From assembly GCA_913042885.1 (NCBI GenBank), contig CAJWLW010000170.1, positions 1 to 10,043 on the forward strand: DNA of 10,043 bases, given 5' to 3'. This document shows positions 6,020 to 10,043 of this stretch, one piece after another. Below the pieces are notes generated by a model that had not been told where the DNA came from, did not search any database, and saw only the letters and a program-made list of their open reading frames with translations. The position numbers and the translations under genes are program-made. This DNA is from an uncultured Lentisphaeria bacterium. GTDB lineage: Bacteria > Verrucomicrobiota > Lentisphaeria > JABSQK01 > CAJWLW01. Numbering within the stretch: position 1 is the first letter of the stretch; every line of letters begins with the position of its first letter.

Positions 6020-8587
6020 TCAACCGCCGCTGCCGTCGCGATTTCTGCGGCCGCTGCCATTTTGATTGCCACCACCGCTACCGCCGGACGTGGTGAGCGC
6101 ATCGGGATTGTCCTGCAGAAAGGAACCGACGGGGAGCAGGAGCTCGTACTTTTCTGCGAGGTCGGCGTAGAACCCTTCGATGGCAGCATTCTGCCTCCGG
6201 TTTATGTACTGGTACATCATGATACCCCGGTTCGAACTGAAGCTGCGGTTTTCGGGGTAGAAGTGCTTAGCCACATAGATGATGACCGCACCCTTGGCTG
6301 TGTCCTTCGGCGCGGCGAGCGTGTCGTTTGGCGATTCCTCGGCGAGGTCTTTGACGACGGTCGGCGTATCGTCATCCGCGCCGATGGGATCGGGGCCACG
6401 GGAGAGCGGAAACGTCGTTTCTGTGAAATCGGCTTCAGCGGCTTCAGCGGCTTCAGCGAAGGAAGCGCCTGCAGCAATGCGTTCGGCGAGATCGGCATGC
6501 ACGCCACGCGCGGCTTCGCGCGCGGCATCGAGGGCCTTGGCCGCCTGCAGGTCGGTTTTCGCCTGGCGTCCCATTTTCGAAAGCACCATCACGTCGCCAT
6601 CGGCAGTTTCCTCCTTCAGCGACGACGGTGTCGTCGGCGCACTCTCAAGCCAGCAGCCCATGTAGACGTAATCGTCGCCAGCCACGACACCGGTATAGGG
6701 CCTGTTCTGGCTGCACTTTGCGCCGGCCTCGATGAGCTCGATACCATCACCGGGCACTTCGGGAATGACGGCGGCAGTGTCGCTGAAGAAGCCGCTGCTC
6801 ACGCACAGCTTTCCACGGCCGGGTATACTGCAATGCTGCTGAAAAACCTTTGAGATCGCAAGCCCGTCTTCTTCGTTGTCAGTGGCATCCTGGAAGCCGT
6901 CGACAAAGGCGTAGGCTGCTTCGAGCGCCTGGGTCCGGGCAGTGTTCTCGCCATCGAGTGATTTGGTGCGGCTGATTTCGTCACGTATTTCCCGGAAAGG
7001 TTTGAATTCGCGTACGCCGAGCCTCTGCACGATGTTGAGGCCTTCGGCCGATTCGAAAATGTCACTGATTTCATCGTCCTTGAGTGACACCAGCGTGTCC
7101 TCGACTTCCTTCTGGAACGAGCCGACCGGGAACCAGTCGAGCAGGCCGCCCTTGAAGGCATTCGGACCGTCACTCTTAAAACGCGCGTTGCGGTGGAACA
7201 ATTTCCCGTCCGCACGTACGTCGGCGAGGATCTTCTCGAGGCCCTCGCGGATTTCCTGCTTCTCCTCCGGTGTGGCGTCTTTCTTGACAAGCTTGAGGAT
7301 ACGGCGGCCTTTCAGTTCCTGGCTCTGGTACTTGTCCTTGTTCTTCTCGTAGTGGGCGCGCAGCTCCATGGTTTCGATGAGTTCATCGAGTGAATCTTCG
7401 TAAGGCAGATACTGACGCTCCTCGATCTTCTGAATGACCTGGAAGCCACGTTTGGTGGTCAGCACATCACTGATTTCTCCAACTTCGAGCTTGCGCGCGG
7501 CATTTCGTACTTCGCTTTCCAGGAACGTCTCGTCAACGAATCCGAGGTCACCGCCCTTGTCCTTCGTCTCAAAATCATCGCTGTGCAGTTTTGCCATTTC
7601 CTCGAAGTTCTCCTGGTCGCGAATGGAAGCCAACAGCGTTGTCAGCTCATCGCGCTTCTCCTTCATGACTTCTTCTGAGTCAGGCAGATTGACGGTGAAC
7701 AGGATGTGGCGAAGATGGTGCTGGCGTTTGGCGAAATAGTCGTCCTTGTACTCGTCGTACGCGGCGCGCATTTCCTCTTCTGTAGGCGTAAAACCAGCGT
7801 CCCTTGCAAAGTCCGCAATTTTAAACGCGACGACCTGCAGCCTGGTCTGCGGCGGGGTCATGTAGCGTTCTTCCATGTTCTCGTTGAAGTAGGCTTCGAC
7901 TTCTTCGTCCGTTACTTCGATGTCAATCAGGTGGTCTCCGGAGTTGAATCTCTGAATCTGCCCCTCGACCTGGCTGCCGCTGCGCAGGAAGTTGAGTTGC
8001 AGCTCGGTCGGCGTCACGGCGACGGACTGGGTGATGCGGTTTTCCATGCGATCAATGATGATGTTCTGCTTCCAAAGCTCATCGAACTCGTTGCCCTTCA
8101 ACCCACGCTGGGACATGAAGAAGTCCCGCAGTTGGTTGAACCTGCTCTCGTCGTAGACACCCGGGGACCTCGCGTTGTTGGGGTCGGACGGAGATTGGAG
8201 CCCTCGATGGCTGGTGATGTAGGAGGTGAACTCCTCGGGTGTGACCTCGTCGATTCCGAGCGCCTCGGCCTCGCGCAGCACCCGAAGCCGGCGGAAAAGG
8301 TAATCGGAGACCGCGGAGATAACGGACTGGCTGCTGGTGGTGAAGCCCTGGTTGTAGTTGACACGGTACCAGAGGTCGAAGCTGAAAAATTGCTGCTCGA
8401 TGTCGTCCTGGGTGATGGCGCGGTCGCCCAGTTTACCGACTGCACCTCCCTGGTTGAGGCCGCAGCCGGCATCGACACCGCCGATGCCAAACAGCAGAAC
8501 GAGAGGTAAAACAAACACGATTACGAGAAAGGCCTTACCCATCGTCGGGTGGTCCATGAACCACCTATTCATTGTCGCAAGTGACAT
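6020..8587 (-). CDS. Membrane-anchored SurA/PpiD-like peptidyl-prolyl cis-trans isomerase
   Basis: An 855-residue protein that should fold envelope proteins in the periplasm. A transmembrane anchor lies near residues 18-36 (FLVIVFVLPLVLLFGIGG). A SurA_N-like helical chaperone region follows (about 50-240). The first parvulin domain (about 287-391) keeps HLRHILF, GGDLGFVDE and GFQVIQKIEE. A second, degenerate parvulin-like domain follows (about 421-526; GGLLDWFPVG). The C-terminal third is unassigned, carries four cysteines (586, 595, 625, 645) that could form disulfides, an Ala/Glu-rich stretch and a Gly/Asn/Arg tail. This is over 200 residues longer than E. coli PpiD (623). The ATG at 8587 is chosen because GGAGG sits 5 nt upstream in TTGGAGGATGCTATG; an in-frame TTG at 8599 overlaps that site and is unlikely. 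The gene has its own promoter and leader, converges on the thioesterase gene, and is separate from the plus-strand cluster. Confidence 0.88.
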   Translation of the reverse strand: MSLATMNRWFMDHPTMGKAFLVIVFVLPLVLLFGIGGVDAGCGLNQGGAVGKLGDRAITQDDIEQQFFSFDLWYRVNYNQGFTTSSQSVISAVSDYLFRRLRVLREAEALGIDEVTPEEFTSYITSHRGLQSPSDPNNARSPGVYDESRFNQLRDFFMSQRGLKGNEFDELWKQNIIIDRMENRITQSVAVTPTELQLNFLRSGSQVEGQIQRFNSGDHLIDIEVTDEEVEAYFNENMEERYMTPPQTRLQVVAFKIADFARDAGFTPTEEEMRAAYDEYKDDYFAKRQHHLRHILFTVNLPDSEEVMKEKRDELTTLLASIRDQENFEEMAKLHSDDFETKDKGGDLGFVDETFLESEVRNAARKLEVGEISDVLTTKRGFQVIQKIEERQYLPYEDSLDELIETMELRAHYEKNKDKYQSQELKGRRILKLVKKDATPEEKQEIREGLEKILADVRADGKLFHRNARFKSDGPNAFKGGLLDWFPVGSFQKEVEDTLVSLKDDEISDIFESAEGLNIVQRLGVREFKPFREIRDEISRTKSLDGENTARTQALEAAYAFVDGFQDATDNEEDGLAISKVFQQHCSIPGRGKLCVSSGFFSDTAAVIPEVPGDGIELIEAGAKCSQNRPYTGVVAGDDYVYMGCWLESAPTTPSSLKEETADGDVMVLSKMGRQAKTDLQAAKALDAAREAARGVHADLAERIAAGASFAEAAEAAEADFTETTFPLSRGPDPIGADDDTPTVVKDLAEESPNDTLAAPKDTAKGAVIIYVAKHFYPENRSFSSNRGIMMYQYINRRQNAAIEGFYADLAEKYELLLPVGSFLQDNPDALTTSGGSGGGNQNGSGRRNRDGSGG
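6432..6458. repeat. Three perfect 9-bp tandem repeats inside the isomerase gene
   Basis: GCTTCAGCG occurs three times in a row. On the minus strand it encodes the Ala/Glu-rich repeat in FAEAAEAAEADF. Being a multiple of 3 bp, gain or loss of a copy would keep the frame. Confidence 0.8.
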
Positions 8588-8592
8588 AGCAT

Positions 8593-8597
8593 CCTCC
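8593..8597 (-). promoter_or_regulatory. Ribosome-binding site of the isomerase gene
   Basis: On the minus strand GGAGG precedes ATG 8587 by 5 nt. It is the strongest Shine-Dalgarno in the window and fixes the start of the isomerase gene in preference to the TTG at 8599. Confidence 0.8.
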
Positions 8598-8610
8598 AAT
8601 TCAATGAGAT

Positions 8611-8644
8611 CACAGCCGTTTCAGACAACGCTGTCCGGCTTGTG
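8611..8644 (-). promoter_or_regulatory. Hairpin in the 5' leader of the isomerase gene
   Basis: On the minus strand AGCCG-GACA, loop GCGT, TGTC-(5-nt bulge)-CGGCT pairs as a nine-base stem, and CAC/GTG extends it beyond one bulged base. It ends about 13 nt upstream of the GGAGG ribosome-binding site, so it could affect mRNA stability or translation. There is no U-run, so it is not an intrinsic terminator. Function is inferred only from position. Confidence 0.35.
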
Positions 8645-8747
8645 GCAAGTGTGTGTTCAGGTGTCGGTGACAACCATTTACAGTTATCGACGCAGATACG
8701 ATACCCACGCGACACCGACGCCGCGCCGCAGTAAACAGACGATTTGA

Positions 8748-8776
8748 AATATACTGCGCTGGCCGATCACCGGCAA
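8748..8776 (-). promoter_or_regulatory. Sigma-70-like promoter for the isomerase gene
   Basis: On the minus strand TTGCCG (8776-8771, four of six matches to TTGACA) and TATATT (8753-8748, five of six matches to TATAAT) are separated by exactly 17 nt. Transcription would start near 8741 and give a leader of about 150 nt. This is the best promoter match I see in the window. Confidence 0.55.
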
Positions 8777-8794
8777 GGCGTCGGCAACAGGCTA

Positions 8795-8822
8795 CTTGCA
8801 GATCTTTTGCGGGACCTGCAAG
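8795..8822. repeat. 7-bp inverted repeat between the two minus-strand genes
   Basis: CTTGCAG (8795-8801) and CTGCAAG (8816-8822) form a perfect 7-bp inverted repeat with a 14-nt spacer. It lies about 20 bp upstream of the isomerase promoter's -35 box, where an activator or repressor site could sit. As RNA it would be a hairpin without a U-run. Chance is possible. Confidence 0.3.
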
Positions 8823-8885
8823 GTGATACAGAATCGCGGGAGAGTTCCTAAACGCCCTATTTATCGATATCCGCAACCACCTTCT

Positions 8886-8932
8886 CCCGGCACGCCTCGC
8901 CCTTATCGCAATCAACTGGTTTGCCAGCCGGG
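8886..8932 (-). terminator. Possible stem-loop directly after the anchored small-barrel gene
   Basis: CCCGGC (8886-8891) and GCCGGG (8927-8932) can pair directly after the minus-strand stop at 8933-8935. A competing inner hairpin CTGG/CCAG (8916-8919, 8924-8927) is also present. No U-run follows, so a canonical intrinsic terminator is not supported; it may be a 3'-end stabilising structure. Confidence 0.25.
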
Positions 8933-9901
8933 CTACTTCTCGACCCATACGTCGGCGCCGTCATGGATGGATGAACCACCGACGATCTTGAGCTTGTCGT
9001 CGATTAAGATCAAATGGGCGTTGGACATGCTGCGAATCAGTCCGGCGCCCTGGCAACGGAATGACCAGGACTTCCACAGTGCGTCCGCCAGGCTAAACCG
9101 CACGTCGTAGTCCTGAACGGTGTAGGCCTCGTTCATCACCATGTACAACTCGACGTTGCGCCCCGCTTCCTTGGCGTAAATCTGGTCGACGAACTGGACC
9201 CCGACACGACGCTTCTGAAACTCCAGCCACTGGCCGTACATGTCCCTGGTAACCTTCAGATGTTCCGGGGTGGCCGCGCGTGAAGGGTCGTATTTGGCGC
9301 GGGCAGTGGCCGGCGGTGGGCGCCGGATCGGTTCGGTTGCGCCGTCTGGCTCATCGTCGGGTACAGAGGCTATGGCGGCGCGCTGCTTGAGAATCTCGTT
9401 GACGACTTTGACGGCCATCAGCTTGGCGGCCTGCTCGGGAAACAGGCGCGAGTACTCGGTAGGGTGGACGTTGTCAACGGGAATGAACATAGTGCCGTAT
9501 TTGACTTGCAGTTTGATGCGGCCGGTAGCGACCTCAAAGAGGCGACCTTCGACGGTCATCTTGTTGCGAAGCTTGATGGAGTACTGCTCGCCGAGCGTCG
9601 GCGGTGTCATGGTCGCAAGGGCTTTGCTATATTCGTCGTTGTACAGCAGTTCGAGCTCCGAAATCGGCGGTGATTCGTTCGGATCGGTTTCGGGCGGCGG
9701 CTCGTCAACGGGCTTGTCCGGCGGCGGTTCTTCGGGCAGTTTTTCTTCGGGTTCGGAGGCCGGGACCGGCTCCTCGTAGATGGCGGCGTGGTACACATCG
9801 GTGGCCCAGCCTTTGAACGGGCCTCGCACCTCGGACAGCAGGAACACGGCCGAAATCAATGCGAAAACACATAGAGTGAGAAATATCGGATTGATTCTCA
9901 T
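8933..9901 (-). CDS. Membrane-anchored protein with Pro/Glu-rich linker and small-barrel-like domain, function unknown
   Basis: I do not recognise the family. From ATG 9901 the protein has 322 residues. An N-terminal hydrophobic helix INPIFLTLCVFALISAVFLL (3-22) acts as a membrane anchor or uncleaved signal. A Pro/Glu/Asp-rich linker follows (about 44-80, with repeated EEPPP/DEPPP) that could cross the periplasm or cell wall. Residues about 107-147, from YSIKLRNKMTVEGRLFEV to the end of KYGTMFIPVDNVHP, look like a small five-stranded barrel of the Sm/SH3 kind. A second Pro-rich spacer leads to a mixed alpha/beta C-terminal domain (about 217-322) ending DGADVWVEK. The start is uncertain: no ribosome-binding site precedes 9901, and the frame stays open through ATG 10030 to the window edge. 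I prefer 9901 because it places the hydrophobic helix at the N-terminus. It lies upstream of the isomerase gene on the same strand but has a 345-bp gap, so a shared operon is not implied. Confidence 0.7.
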   Translation of the reverse strand: MRINPIFLTLCVFALISAVFLLSEVRGPFKGWATDVYHAAIYEEPVPASEPEEKLPEEPPPDKPVDEPPPETDPNESPPISELELLYNDEYSKALATMTPPTLGEQYSIKLRNKMTVEGRLFEVATGRIKLQVKYGTMFIPVDNVHPTEYSRLFPEQAAKLMAVKVVNEILKQRAAIASVPDDEPDGATEPIRRPPPATARAKYDPSRAATPEHLKVTRDMYGQWLEFQKRRVGVQFVDQIYAKEAGRNVELYMVMNEAYTVQDYDVRFSLADALWKSWSFRCQGAGLIRSMSNAHLILIDDKLKIVGGSSIHDGADVWVEK

Positions 9902-10043
9902 AGTTGGTTGAGCGGCGCGGATTGGCGTAAATTCCGCCGTTCGCCGGCATGCTCGGACTTGACGGGATTGCCGAACGGTTCCGTCCGGATCCAACGCTTG
10001 TTCAATGAGGATGGCCGCCTCGACCGGCATGTAGCCGAGCAGA
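9902..10043 (-). other. Window-edge stretch, possible end of an upstream minus-strand gene
   Basis: On the minus strand, bases 10042-9980 in the frame of the anchored protein read LLGYMPVEAAILIEQALDPD with mostly G/C third positions, as real coding DNA would. Another frame reads EPFGNPVKSEHAGERR and ends at a TGA overlapping ATG 9901 as ATGA. The stretch is therefore either an N-terminal extension of the anchored protein or the tail of a preceding gene, possibly with a frame break. The window ends too soon to decide. Confidence 0.35.

Larger units (their letters stand above)
8588..8932. other. 345-bp intergenic region, no supported gene
   Basis: It holds, from right to left, a post-stop stem-loop, a 7-bp inverted repeat, the isomerase promoter, and the leader with its hairpin and ribosome-binding site. 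Within the leader GGTGTCG (8660-8666) can also pair with CGACACC (8710-8716). Open frames crossing this gap are Arg- or Pro-rich and look non-coding. No tRNA or other RNA gene fold was recognised. Confidence 0.6.

Noticed and set aside
6062..6853. Plus-strand open frame of 263 codons
   Set aside because: It is a shadow of the isomerase gene, with no recognisable domain and no ribosome-binding site.
7706..8509. Plus-strand open frame of 267 codons
   Set aside because: It lies opposite the SurA_N/parvulin region of the isomerase gene, which is clearly the real gene.
8610..9110. Open frames on both strands across the intergenic gap (112 and 104 codons)
   Set aside because: They are Arg-rich or Pro-rich, overlap the isomerase promoter or the neighbouring gene, and lack ribosome-binding sites and family features.

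Overview
The window reads as chromosomal DNA of a moderately GC-rich (about 60% by eye) Gram-negative bacterium. The Gram-negative call rests on a membrane-anchored SurA/PpiD-type periplasmic foldase. The phylum cannot be fixed from this sequence. The large parvulin protein, the GT4 enzyme with a CGTCLRD N-terminus and the anchored small-barrel protein remind me of Planctomycetota/Kiritimatiellota/Verrucomicrobiota relatives or of environmental proteobacteria, but that is an impression only.

Plus strand, 1-5400: a compact run of five genes that looks like one operon. In order they are a PQQ-like eight-repeat beta-propeller protein (5' end outside the window), a HemN/HemW-like radical SAM enzyme, a chorismate-lyase-like protein, a flavin-dependent halogenase-type FAD enzyme, and a GT4 glycosyltransferase. 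The first four genes overlap at their stop/start codons (ATGA, 8 nt, ATGA) and the glycosyltransferase follows after 28 nt. Making a hydroxybenzoate from chorismate, oxidising or halogenating it with flavin, modifying it by radical SAM chemistry and glycosylating it is a coherent small aromatic-metabolite pathway. This is the most interesting part of the window. The product is unknown and some genes probably lie upstream.

Plus strand, 5401-5994: a 144-bp gap with a possible promoter and an inverted repeat, then a hotdog-fold acyl-CoA/4-hydroxybenzoyl-CoA thioesterase. It could belong to the same pathway or be an ordinary YbgC-like gene.

Minus strand, 10043-6020: two genes convergent to the cluster. 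The first is an N-terminally anchored protein with a Pro/Glu-rich linker and a small-barrel-like segment. The second is an 855-residue SurA/PpiD-like peptidyl-prolyl isomerase preceded by a good sigma-70-like promoter, a structured leader of about 150 nt and a GGAGG ribosome-binding site. The 345-bp gap between the two holds that promoter, the leader and two small inverted repeats, and no gene that I can support. I found no tRNA, rRNA, CRISPR array, insertion sequence or attachment site.
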